DNA from: Opitutaceae bacterium
GTDB lineage: Bacteria; Verrucomicrobiota; Verrucomicrobiia; Opitutales; Opitutaceae
Direction of reading: 5' to 3'
DNA: 38,178 nt
Assembly (NCBI GenBank): GCA_947471115.1
Contig: CANIXX010000005.1
Location: 1 to 38,178 of the forward strand
A program made the position numbers and the translations under genes. Positions within the stretch are counted from its first letter, which is position 1. Every line of letters starts with the position of its first letter. The notes beneath the pieces are model-generated. The model was given only the letters and a program-made list of their open reading frames with translations, made no database searches and was not told the DNA's origin. Below, one piece after another: positions 27,161 through 34,321 of the stretch.

Positions 27161-27532
27161 ATGCCCTATTCATTACCCACGCTCGCCTTTATCGGAGACA
27201 TCGGCGGCGGCGAAATCATATTGGTGTTTCTGGTCGTGCTGATGCTCTTCGGCGGCGAAAAGATGCCTGAACTGGCGCGCAGCTTCGGCAAGGCCCTCCG
27301 CGAGCTCAAAAAGGTGACCTCGGGCGTCGAGGAACAACTTAAACAAGCCATGGCGGAACCCCCGCCCAAACCGCGCCAAGCCACCACGGCCAACCTCCCC
27401 GCAGCCAGCTTACCCCCCGTTTATACTCAGCCGCCTGCCGTGGCTATCACCCCGATCGAGCCCCCGCAGTCCGCCCCGACTGCGCCCCTCACCGGCGACC
27501 GAAACACTGCACCCGGCTCCGACAAGGTGTAA
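27161..27532 (+). CDS. TatA/TatB/Hcf106-like protein
   Basis: A 123-residue protein with the sec-independent (twin-arginine) translocase subunit architecture. It has a short N-terminus, a membrane helix (GEIILVFLVVLMLFGGEKMP), then the amphipathic helix PELARSFGKALRELKKVTSG and a long Pro/Ala-rich tail without clear structure. 'LFGGEKMPELARS' is the typical TatA/B FG-x-LPE region. TatA and TatB cannot be told apart from the sequence. No tatC is in the window. It lies 45 bp downstream of the epimerase gene and could be cotranscribed with it. Confidence 0.85.
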   Translation: MPYSLPTLAFIGDIGGGEIILVFLVVLMLFGGEKMPELARSFGKALRELKKVTSGVEEQLKQAMAEPPPKPRQATTANLPAASLPPVYTQPPAVAITPIEPPQSAPTAPLTGDRNTAPGSDKV

Positions 27533-27773
27533 TCACGATCACCACCGGACTGCGCGACGCAGGCGAGGAGGAGGAAGCAGGCCCCGTCACAGTCCAGAGG
27601 ATCGGCGTAGGACTTAAGCTCGACCGGTCGCCAAGGATCTTTTGGTTCTTGCGAACAACCCGAACGACCAGTCTTACAATTTCATTCCTCCCTCGCGCTG
27701 ACGGCCTCGGGTGCCAAGCCCACCCGAGACATCGCCAGCTGAGGCACTAAAGACAGCCTTAAGGGAATCGGGA
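27533..27773. other. Intergenic stretch between convergent tatA-like and SPFH genes
   Basis: No open frame or clear hairpin with a T-run was found here. The 241 bp between the two convergent stop codons are GC-rich on the left and of lower GC on the right. Nothing in it is recognised. Confidence 0.4.
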
Positions 27774-30122
27774 TTAACCTTTTTTAACCGGCGGTAACTC
27801 AACCGCCTTTTCAGTCTCCTTAACCGCAAAACTCCGGCCGGTTAACTTCTCAATGAGACTGATGCCAAAGAAGCCGTTCATCATGTCGGCTCCGCCTCCA
27901 CCCGCACCGCCGCCACCGCCGATTACGAGGTTTTCGGGGATGAGCTTGAGGGTGCCCGTGGCGATTTTTTCGACCACGCGGATCTGACCAAACACGTCCT
28001 GACCCATCGCCTGAACTTCGAGTCGGTAGGCTTCGGCGGTGGATTGACCCTTGGCGAGAATAACCTCGGCCTCGGCGTTACCGACTTTGGAGGTCGCTTC
28101 GGCTTCGGCCACAGCGGTGACTTTGGTCGCCTCGGCTTGGGCGTTGGCGCGTAGCTTGATCGCTTCCGACTCACCGGTGGCCTGGAGAATGGCCGCGGCC
28201 TTGGAGCCCTCGGCCTCTTTCACTTTACCCTCGGCCAAGTTCTTTTGGATTTCCACGTTGCGCTCGGATTCCACCACCTTCGGCTGCATGGCGGCCTGGG
28301 CGGTCGCGTTTTCGAGGGCGCGGCGCTCGTCCTGCGCCTCTTTCTGCGTGGCGTAGGTTTTTTTCTCCTGCTCGGCGATCTGGCGGTCAGTTACCGTTTT
28401 GGTGAGCTCGGGCGGCAGCACCACGTCGGCGATGAGCGTATCCTTGGAATCGATATGGTGAACGCGAAGTACGTTATCGATGTGCATCTTGGCCTTTTCC
28501 TGGAGCTGCTTGCGCTCGGTGTACAGGTCGAGGGCCTTGATGTACTGGGCGGCGTTGCGGAAGTGAGAGCTGATGGCCGGCTCAAGAACCTGCGAGATCA
28601 TGTTTTTCACCGAACCCAAGTTGGCGATCACCTTGGGCGCGTTTTTCATCGGGATGTGGATGATCACACTCACGTCCATGTTGACGTTAAAAGCGTCGGC
28701 TGTGCGCAGGGTGATCGTCTTGAGGCTGGAATCGAGCTCGTGGGCGCTGGAACGGGTGTCGGCCCAGTTGAGCAAGATCTGGGTGGTAGGCACGATATCG
28801 ACCTTGAGGATCTTGGTGTTGAGCGGGTGTTTGCCGGGCTGAAGCGAGTCGGCCCAGATGCCCTTGAAGCCGTTGGCAACGATTTTGGCGTTAACGGCCT
28901 CGTCGGTCAGGTCGGTGCCCTCGGCACCAACGTAGCTGGTGACCACGCCGCAAAAGCCGATGTCGACGCGGATCATCGGGGCTTTTTCGACCGAGGCGAA
29001 CCACGGGTTGATGGCGTAATTACCGGCGCGCAGCACGGGGATTTGCAGACCCTTTTGACCACCGGCGGAGAGGAAGGCGGCGGGATCTTGGAAGTTGTTG
29101 TGCGTTCCCAAAGGCAGTTCTTCAGCGGCGATTTTTGAGGAATCGACGATGGGTTTACCCTCCAAGATGGTGACGATGCCGACCTGATCGGCCTCGATGT
29201 TGGTCCAGTCGACCACGCTGATGACTTTAAAGAGAGCCGGATTAATGCGGTAACGACCGGGCATGAGCACGTCGAGTTGGCGGCCCTTTTCGCCACCGTT
29301 TTTGATAAACGCCTCGCCGTCGTAAAAGCTGTTATGGCCGTGAACCTTCAAAGCGAGCAGGCGGCCCTCGGGAATGCGGGCGCCATCGGTGGCCTCGACC
29401 AGGCCGATCTGGCCGCCCTTGATCTCGGTTATGGGGCGCTTTTCGATATGAAACAAGATGGTGTTGATACGGTAAAAACCGGGCATGAGAAACGAGATCT
29501 GCGGGCCCTTTTGGCCACCGTTATCGATGAAGGCCTGGGCGTCCTGAAAGCTGTCGCAAGCGACCGGCGAGCCAAAGTTGCCACCGGCACGGGTAACGGG
29601 CTGGCCGGCGATGGCCTCGACGTAGCCGACCTCGTTGTCGTCGATCATGATCGCATCGACGATGGTGATCTCGAAAAGGGCGGGGTTAATCTTGTATTCA
29701 CCCTCGGGCAGGATGGCCAACTGAGGGCCCTTTTCGCCGCCATTACGCAGGAACGCTTCGCCGTCCTGGAACAGGTCGCAGGCGATGCTTTTCGCCATGT
29801 AATTACCCGAGGGAATGGGCGCGCCGGTGATGGCGCGCACCACGCCGACTTGGTTGGACGGGATCACCAAAAAGCGGTGTTTACTGGTGAGGTAAAGAAA
29901 CGGAATGAGGAGGTGAAAGCCGGGTCCGAGCACGCGGGCCTGCACGCCGACCTCACTACTTAACGCCACGGTTCGACCATCGGGCATCTGGCGGCCAAAC
30001 CAGCGCCGCTCCAGCGTGACGATCTCGTCGCCACCAGCGATGGTGATCGAATTGTAGAGCAGAATGAGCAGCGGAATGGCCAACAGAATGTAGCCGAGGT
30101 TTTCTTCGATATAGGTGAGCAT
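27774..30122 (-). CDS. Large SPFH (flotillin/prohibitin-like) protein with four N-terminal repeats
   Basis: A 782-residue membrane-anchored protein. Residues 11-29 are a membrane helix (YILLAIPLLILLYNSITIA). Residues 91-389 hold four ~75-residue repeats, each with a Q/E-x-G-x-V start, a FxDxxAFxxxGGxKGxQ core and a GxYxINP end (starts at 91, 164, 238, 313). Degenerate units flank them at ~30-90 and 390-453. The SPFH domain follows (ITLRTADAFNVNMDVSVIIH, ~469-490; LEPAISSHFRNAAQYIKALDLYTERKQL). A long coiled coil (~575-720) is rich in Ala, Glu, Lys, and Gln. A Gly-rich stretch (735-744) precedes a conserved end (NGFFGISLIEKLTG). This looks like a flotillin-type scaffold but is far larger than FloA (336 residues) next door. 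The repeat-SPFH-coiled-coil order recalls major vault protein; no homology is claimed. Confidence 0.85.
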   Translation of the reverse strand: MLTYIEENLGYILLAIPLLILLYNSITIAGGDEIVTLERRWFGRQMPDGRTVALSSEVGVQARVLGPGFHLLIPFLYLTSKHRFLVIPSNQVGVVRAITGAPIPSGNYMAKSIACDLFQDGEAFLRNGGEKGPQLAILPEGEYKINPALFEITIVDAIMIDDNEVGYVEAIAGQPVTRAGGNFGSPVACDSFQDAQAFIDNGGQKGPQISFLMPGFYRINTILFHIEKRPITEIKGGQIGLVEATDGARIPEGRLLALKVHGHNSFYDGEAFIKNGGEKGRQLDVLMPGRYRINPALFKVISVVDWTNIEADQVGIVTILEGKPIVDSSKIAAEELPLGTHNNFQDPAAFLSAGGQKGLQIPVLRAGNYAINPWFASVEKAPMIRVDIGFCGVVTSYVGAEGTDLTDEAVNAKIVANGFKGIWADSLQPGKHPLNTKILKVDIVPTTQILLNWADTRSSAHELDSSLKTITLRTADAFNVNMDVSVIIHIPMKNAPKVIANLGSVKNMISQVLEPAISSHFRNAAQYIKALDLYTERKQLQEKAKMHIDNVLRVHHIDSKDTLIADVVLPPELTKTVTDRQIAEQEKKTYATQKEAQDERRALENATAQAAMQPKVVESERNVEIQKNLAEGKVKEAEGSKAAAILQATGESEAIKLRANAQAEATKVTAVAEAEATSKVGNAEAEVILAKGQSTAEAYRLEVQAMGQDVFGQIRVVEKIATGTLKLIPENLVIGGGGGAGGGGADMMNGFFGISLIEKLTGRSFAVKETEKAVELPPVKKG

Positions 30123-30484
30123 TGGAGGGGACGGATGGGAGCTGGACTAAGCGGAAAAGAACGCCGCGGGAAGATGCACGAACCTGGCATCCATCGGCAA
30201 TAGGGTTTTGATGGACTGGAATTTAACCGCCAGATTCCGCGCAAGAAGCCGGCGGGAGAACCCAAGCGATTAGTCGCAAAAAAAGCACCTCTTGAGGGTG
30301 TGTCGTTTTTGCGCCGTTTGCGCCTCTTTGCGGCCACCTTCCGTCTTCAAGATGAGCTACATTGGCCAGGGTGTAGCGTTGGCCTTATCTGGCCAGTTTA
30401 CCTCACCAACCAAACCTTGGACGGGACGGCCAACCCTACATTTTTCGAGCGTTGGCTGTCCCTGGCCAATTCGCTTCACCTTGA
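30123..30484. other. Gene-free stretch with palindromic repeat
   Basis: The stretch upstream of the SPFH gene has no convincing gene. It holds the family 2 repeat at 30360-30471 and presumably the SPFH promoter. A 125-codon minus-strand frame across 29960-30337 overlaps the SPFH gene in another frame and is a shadow. Confidence 0.5.
30360..30471. repeat. Palindromic intergenic repeat, family 2, copy 2 (composite)
   Basis: The copy contains two right-arm-like units, GTGTAGCGTTGGCC (30371-30384) and GAGCGTTGGCTGTCCCTGG (from 30447), with a left-arm unit GGGACGGCCAACCCTACA (30423-30440) between them. GGGACGGCCAAC (30423-30434) pairs with GTTGGCTGTCCC (30451-30462). Flanks TTTACCTCACC and TTCGCTTCACCTTGATCACGA match the right flank of copy 1 (20349). 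It is more rearranged than copy 1. Confidence 0.75.
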
Positions 30485-30817
30485 TCACGAATGACCATCA
30501 GACGCGCTAGAACGCGGTGGGATATTACCAGGCTTTTCGGACCTTGGCGGCGTGGCCAACGTTTGGCGGACCATCATCTGCGTGACTGCGGCGCGAGGTC
30601 GGGTAAAAGCCCAGCACCGCGTCCGCGTTGCCTCGAAGACCGTCACCATCGTCTCGACCAAGGGGCAACCCGCATCAACACACGGGATCTCCGACACGGT
30701 AACCACCGTGTCGTCGGCCAAGCCGAGGGCGGCACGTGCCCAGCGCTTAACTGCGGCGGCCTGTTCGGGGTCAAGCGCCGCCTTCGGCGCACCCACCTCA
30801 GGAATAAAGCGGTGCAT
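30485..30817 (-). CDS. Small protein with SEIPCxxxGCPxxET motif
   Basis: A 110-residue cytoplasmic protein of unknown function. Residues 16-90 look like a conserved uncharacterised family: a helix (LDPEQAAAVKRWARAALGL), then TVVTVSEIPCVDAGCPLVETMVTV with Cys46 and Cys51 (C-x4-C), and RCWAFTRPRAAVTQMMV. I recall similar small proteins in other bacterial phyla but cannot name a family. The last 25 residues are low-complexity and may be a local extension. The two cysteines suggest a metal or disulfide site (inference). It lies between the SPFH gene and the WD40 gene, the latter on the same strand with repeat copy C between them. Confidence 0.6.
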   Translation of the reverse strand: MHRFIPEVGAPKAALDPEQAAAVKRWARAALGLADDTVVTVSEIPCVDAGCPLVETMVTVFEATRTRCWAFTRPRAAVTQMMVRQTLATPPRSEKPGNIPPRSSASDGHS

Positions 30818-30875
30818 AGTCAGGCAAGCTCAACGCCACTATAAACATTAGAAGAGTAGGCAGTAACATGGATCT

Positions 30876-30988
30876 TGTCGGATTGAGCGCTGAGGTAGTG
30901 CGGTGCTTTAGCCCGCGCAGGTTTTAATCATATTTTTCTCTCAATTACCGATGCGGGCTGAAGCACCGCGCTACTTCTGAATCCGGCA
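30876..30988. repeat. Palindromic intergenic repeat, family 1, copy C
   Basis: Left arm 30896-30916 (TAGTGCGGTGCTTTAGCCCGC) and right arm 30952-30973 (TGCGGGCTGAAGCACCGCGC...) are inverted repeats. The outer arms are TGTCGGAT (30876-30883) and ATCCGGCA (30981-30988). Flank comparison shows it is inverted relative to copy B. It lies just past the WD40 stop. Confidence 0.88.
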
Positions 30989-31020
30989 CTTTAAATGTTA
31001 CGGCCAGCTGGGTAGGCCGA

Positions 31021-32127
31021 TCACGCCTCGCACTTGAGCACGTAAACCACGCCCTTTTCGCTCCCGACGGCGAGTAGCGTGTCGTCGGGGGACCAGGATA
31101 ACTTGGTGGCGGGGGTGGGCATTTTAACGGTGGCACGCAACGGCTTGGGCCGCTCGGGACTCCAGAGCTGTAAGACACCGTCGGCGCTCGCCGTCGCCAA
31201 CAGCCCATGGCGGTTCTGAAACGCCACTGCGCAGACCTTGGCGTCGTGCGGCAACATCACCGGCTCGCGCCCCTCGGGGCCACCCCCAGTGCAATCCCAT
31301 AAGCAGGCGTCTTGACCGCCACCGGTGGCCAACCAGTGCGATTCACGGTCAAAGGAGAGCTCCTTCACTTTGCTCTCGTAACCACTCATGTGGAACTCGT
31401 CATTCTGCTCGGGTAACCACAGGTGGACACTTGGATCCTGATTGCCGGACACCAGCCAGCGGTTGTCGGGTGACCACACCAAAGCGTGGATACCGTTGGC
31501 ATAAGCGAATTCTTTTTGGGCGATAAAATCGTCGGCATCCCACAGGCAAACACCGCCAAAATAAGCTGACGCGAGGCAACCGCCTGCCGGTTGCCACGCG
31601 ATCGCGCTCAGGGTTTTGGGCGCTGGGGCGAACGCATGCAGCGTGGAGCCATCGGCGCGCAGCAGCGCGAGCTGACGGCCGGCGGCGACGGCGAGGATAG
31701 GCGCTGGGAGGTCAGAAGCCAGAGGTCGGATGTCAGAGCTCGGCGTATCGGAAATTGATGACTGGCTACTGACCGCTGTCTTCTGGCTCGAAGGGCCCGT
31801 CTGGCTTGTAACGGGCCGCCAAGCGAGGTGCTCGATCCAGGCCCCGCCTACCTCGGCCGAAGCGGTGTGCTGACCGCTCGCTGCGTCCCAGAATTTGACC
31901 TTCGCGTCTTGGCCCCCGGTGGCGAGCAGAGGCTGCGAGGGATGCCAAGCGAGGCAATTGGTGCCATCGTCATGGCCGGGCAAATCGGTACGTGTTCCCA
32001 AGGCTGCGGTGAACAGGGAAACTGGGCCGGAGGAGGCGGCGGCGGCGAGCATGGAGCCATCGGCAGCCCAACCGAGGTCGATCACGTAGTCGTCGAGCTG
32101 TGCGGCCCAGTGTTTGGTAAGTTGCAT
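31021..32127 (-). CDS. WD40 repeat beta-propeller protein
   Basis: A 368-residue protein of WD40 blades, probably a seven-bladed propeller used as a protein-interaction platform. Blade-like units include VIDLGWAADGSMLAAAASSG, CLAWHPSQPLLATGGQDAKV (KFWD), LVWSPDNRWLVSGNQDPSV, LSFDRESHWLATGGGQDACL, VAFQNRHGLLATASADGVLQ and LSWSPDDTLLAVGSEKGV. No signal peptide or membrane helix is seen, so it is likely cytoplasmic. Residues ~106-141 form a Ser/Gln/Thr-rich insert between two blades encoded by a repetitive DNA tract at 31705-31812. The chosen ATG (32127) removes a non-family 51-residue extension. The partner is unknown. Confidence 0.88.
   Translation of the reverse strand: MQLTKHWAAQLDDYVIDLGWAADGSMLAAAASSGPVSLFTAALGTRTDLPGHDDGTNCLAWHPSQPLLATGGQDAKVKFWDAASGQHTASAEVGGAWIEHLAWRPVTSQTGPSSQKTAVSSQSSISDTPSSDIRPLASDLPAPILAVAAGRQLALLRADGSTLHAFAPAPKTLSAIAWQPAGGCLASAYFGGVCLWDADDFIAQKEFAYANGIHALVWSPDNRWLVSGNQDPSVHLWLPEQNDEFHMSGYESKVKELSFDRESHWLATGGGQDACLWDCTGGGPEGREPVMLPHDAKVCAVAFQNRHGLLATASADGVLQLWSPERPKPLRATVKMPTPATKLSWSPDDTLLAVGSEKGVVYVLKCEA
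31705..31812. repeat. Short tandem-like repeat tract inside the WD40 gene
   Basis: The plus strand has GGTCAGAAGCCAGA followed by GGTCGGATGTCAGA and a decayed third unit, 14 bp each, within an in-frame stretch that encodes the Ser/Gln-rich insert. It looks like a degenerate minisatellite that has expanded inside the coding sequence between two propeller blades. Confidence 0.5.
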
Positions 32128-32443
32128 GTGAAGCCGCCAAGTGAGCGCGGCTCGCCCTCGCCTGCAAGGACGGAAGCCCGCCGGCCCTTCCGATTGAGTA
32201 GCGTAGCATAATCCACTCGGCGGAAACCCGCCAACTTGACCCACCCTCTCGTCAAACGGTGGGGCAATTTTGCCGCACACGGCTTACCGCATTGGGGAAA
32301 CCTTCTCAGTCGGACAACGCTGCGATCCCTGTGTGGGCTACCACTCACCCGTTAAACTCTCCGCGCTGTCTGCGTTTATGGGCGGACTGTTACCACTAAG
32401 GCCCCTTTTTGTTAACACTGAGAAGGCCGCCGGAAAACAAAAA
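32128..32443. other. Gene-free stretch upstream of the WD40 gene
   Basis: No gene is recognised in this ~316 bp; the frames here lack protein-like features and overlap antisense. It should carry the WD40 promoter. CCCACC and GGTGGG (about 32240-32265) form a weak 6-bp inverted repeat of doubtful meaning. Confidence 0.4.
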
Positions 32444-32471
32444 GCCCCGTAACTCGGTTAAGTTACGGGGC
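32444..32471 (-). terminator. Rho-independent terminator of tRNA-Gly
   Basis: GCCCCGTAACT (32444-32454) and AGTTACGGGGC (32461-32471) form a perfect 11-bp stem with a 6-nt loop. On the minus strand it is followed by TTTTTGTTTTC. It lies 11 bp beyond the tRNA-Gly CCA. Confidence 0.93.
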
Positions 32472-32482
32472 ATCAAGCAAAA

Positions 32483-32558
<76 letters not shown>

Positions 32559-32618
32559 TTGAGAGAGGTGGAGAACAAGAATTACATCTCGGTTCGTCAA
32601 TAGCTTTTTAAATAAATC

Positions 32619-33485
32619 TTAAAGGACCTCCAAATCGAAAATCCGCTGGTTGCGAATACGCAGCGGCAGGGGCACCAACTGCGCGCTTTCCCAAAGGGGA
32701 ACGGCGTCTTCACTCAGCAAATAATGAACCGTAGTCTGCAGGCGCTTGGCCGCATCTTTCCGAAACACCAAATACACCGGTAAGCGAATCGGGTAGTCGC
32801 CCGAGTAAAGATTGTCAGCCGTCGGCCCAAAGGCCACGTCGGCCCCGCCCTTGGCAACCAAAAGCGTCTTCAAGTTGAGCTGGTTAGCTGGGAGCAAGGG
32901 AAGAACCGCCACCCCGCCCTCCTCACCCAGAATCCGCGTCATACTCTCCGCCATACTCGACTGCACCCCCACCGTTGGCCGTAACCCAGGGGAGGCCAAA
33001 ACCGAGTAACGAAACAAATCATACGTCAGCCCGCCGCTCGCCCCAAGCAGGTTGGGCAGAATATTGCGGTGAGCCCAATCGCCGGCAACCCCCAAGTCCC
33101 TCCAGCGCTTGAGCCCCGATTGAGCACTGTCGCCATAAATCATGTTCAACTGCTCAAAGGTGATCTGGGTGAGCGGCAAGGCAGCCGGCACCACAACCAC
33201 GGCCGTCTGATACGCCACCGGCCACGCCACGTAGGGAGCCTCGGGAAGCTTATCGCTGGGCGAAAAAAACACCAAAGCCAAGTCAGCCTGCCCGCTTTCA
33301 AGTTTTTCCATCCCAGCACGACTGCCCTCGAGCTTCAGCTTCAACCCCTGGTCGTTACGCTGCGAATAAGCCTCCAAGGCAGGGGCAAACTCCTTGCCGA
33401 GCAGGTCGGAACCAACGAGGCGCACATCGGCATGACTCACCGAAAAACTCAAAGCAGTAACCAGTAATAACGAGAGGGGTCTCAT
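32619..33485 (-). CDS. PstS-like periplasmic substrate-binding protein
   Basis: A 288-residue secreted protein with signal peptide MRPLSLLLVTALSFSVSHA. The mature part resembles phosphate-type binding proteins (PBP-like domain): DVRLVGSDLLGKEFAPALEAY, KLEGSRAGMEKLESGQADLALV, AVVVVPAALPLTQITFEQLN, IYGDS (AQSGLKRWRDLGV), and SGDYPIRLPVYLVFRKD. The loop residues Ser and Gly near residues 25 and 54 fit phosphate contacts in PstS. No pst transporter genes flank it. It lies between tRNA-Gly and tRNA-Leu genes. A role in phosphate uptake or a PstS-like adhesin or sensor cannot be distinguished. Confidence 0.8.
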   Translation of the reverse strand: MRPLSLLLVTALSFSVSHADVRLVGSDLLGKEFAPALEAYSQRNDQGLKLKLEGSRAGMEKLESGQADLALVFFSPSDKLPEAPYVAWPVAYQTAVVVVPAALPLTQITFEQLNMIYGDSAQSGLKRWRDLGVAGDWAHRNILPNLLGASGGLTYDLFRYSVLASPGLRPTVGVQSSMAESMTRILGEEGGVAVLPLLPANQLNLKTLLVAKGGADVAFGPTADNLYSGDYPIRLPVYLVFRKDAAKRLQTTVHYLLSEDAVPLWESAQLVPLPLRIRNQRIFDLEVL

Positions 33486-33580
33486 AGGTTTATTATTTGA
33501 AAAGGAGACTCATGAGGCTGCATTGAGGCAACCCCTAAGCCTAATGCGAGTAAGGCTTGTTGCCGCCGAATCCAAGAGAG

Positions 33581-33663
33581 TGCCCGGGGCCGGAGTCGAA
33601 CCGGCACGTCCTTTCGAACAAGGGATTTTAAGTCCCTGGTGTCTACCATTCCACCACCCGGGC
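33581..33663 (-). tRNA. tRNA-Leu (anticodon UAA), CCA not encoded
   Basis: On the minus strand the acceptor GCCCGGG pairs with CCCGGGC, the anticodon stem AGGGA/TCCCT encloses CTTAAAA (anticodon TAA), and a long class II variable arm precedes the T-arm (CCGGTTCGACTCCGG). After discriminator A the genome reads CTC rather than CCA, so the CCA end must be added by enzyme. tRNA-Thr and tRNA-Gly in this window do encode CCA. Confidence 0.95.
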
Positions 33664-34119
33664 GGGAAGCAGGCGGGGAGATTGAGCGGTTACACAGGCG
33701 TTGGTCAACGTTTCCGCTGCACCTAAACTAAAATCGCCCCCAACTCCTCAAAACGGCATGTCACCGTCACCGAACGCTGGGAAGCGGCGACGGTTTTAGC
33801 CGCTGCCCTTGTTTACCAAAGGATGCGAAGAAAGCCAAAACCCCTAAATAATCCCCTGAATGGGTTGGCGATGTGCAGAATCAATTCGCGCCCACACCGA
33901 GGTGCGCCCTCGGCAGTCAAAGTGGCATTGAGTTTAGCCTCCGCCCTGTTCACTCAGAACGGGCCTAAGTGCGAAGGCTCATCGGCAATCAAGCCGCTTT
34001 CGTGCTAAAGAAGCCCTGAAGGCGGGCGCGCCGAATTAAAGAGGTGTAAAAAAGTGGGAAACAAACGGGCCACAGAACATTTTCCGCCTCATTTTCTAGT
34101 GCGTGAAGCACCCGCAAAA
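33664..34119. other. Gene-free stretch left of the integrated element
   Basis: No convincing gene is present; the 61-codon frame at 33823 lacks family features. The 3' part is AT-rich relative to neighbours. The region should contain the tRNA-Leu promoter and the chromosomal side of the element junction. Confidence 0.4.
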
Positions 34120-34151
34120 AAGCCCGCAACTCATTAATGAATAACGGGCTT
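34120..34151 (-). terminator. Terminator downstream of the tRNA-Arg fragment
   Basis: AAGCCCG (34120-34126) and CGGGCTT (34145-34151) form a stem whose loop includes the palindrome TCATTAATGA. On the minus strand it is followed by TTTTTT. It begins just 7 bp beyond the CCA of the tRNA-Arg fragment, as expected for the original terminator of an intact tRNA-Arg gene. Confidence 0.8.
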
Positions 34152-34157
34152 AAAAAG

Positions 34158-34210
34158 TGGTGCAACCTTAGGGAGTCGAACCCCAAACCTTCTGATTCGT
34201 AGTCAGATGC
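34158..34210 (-). pseudogene. 3' fragment of tRNA-Arg (ACG): probable attachment site
   Basis: On the minus strand the sequence has an anticodon stem TCTGA/TCAGA around CTACGAA (anticodon ACG, Arg), a T-arm (TGGGG TTCGACT CCCTA), an acceptor 3' strand AGGTTGC, discriminator A and encoded CCA. A matching 5' acceptor strand GCAACCT and D-arm are absent; the sequence beyond 34210 diverges. This is the shape of the displaced 3' end left when an element integrates in a tRNA gene. The fragment's 5' side faces right, so the element should lie to the right, and the intact tRNA-Arg at its far end. Confidence 0.75.
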
Positions 34211-34242
34211 TTGCGACTTCACATCTCTTCACAATTATTACT

Positions 34243-34260
34243 TATTTAACATATTTAACA
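34243..34260. repeat. Tandem 9-bp repeat in AT-rich leader of the integrase gene
   Basis: TATTTAACA occurs twice back to back (34243-34251 and 34252-34260) between the tRNA-Arg fragment and the integrase, in a markedly AT-rich stretch. The position suits a recombinase or excisionase arm site or a promoter element, but no motif match is claimed. Confidence 0.6.
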
Positions 34261-34321
34261 ATGACTTAAATTACGTTTTAAAATCTTGAGTTGGTACACT
34301 TGCGAAGCAAAATAGCACGTT

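Noticed and set aside
28245-29138. 297-residue plus-strand frame opposite the SPFH gene
   Set aside because: It mirrors the repeats of the SPFH gene on the other strand and has no start context or homology-like motifs.
33989-34222. 77-residue minus-strand frame across the tRNA-Arg fragment
   Set aside because: Its translated N-terminal part is the tRNA sequence and it spans the terminator, so it is not a gene.
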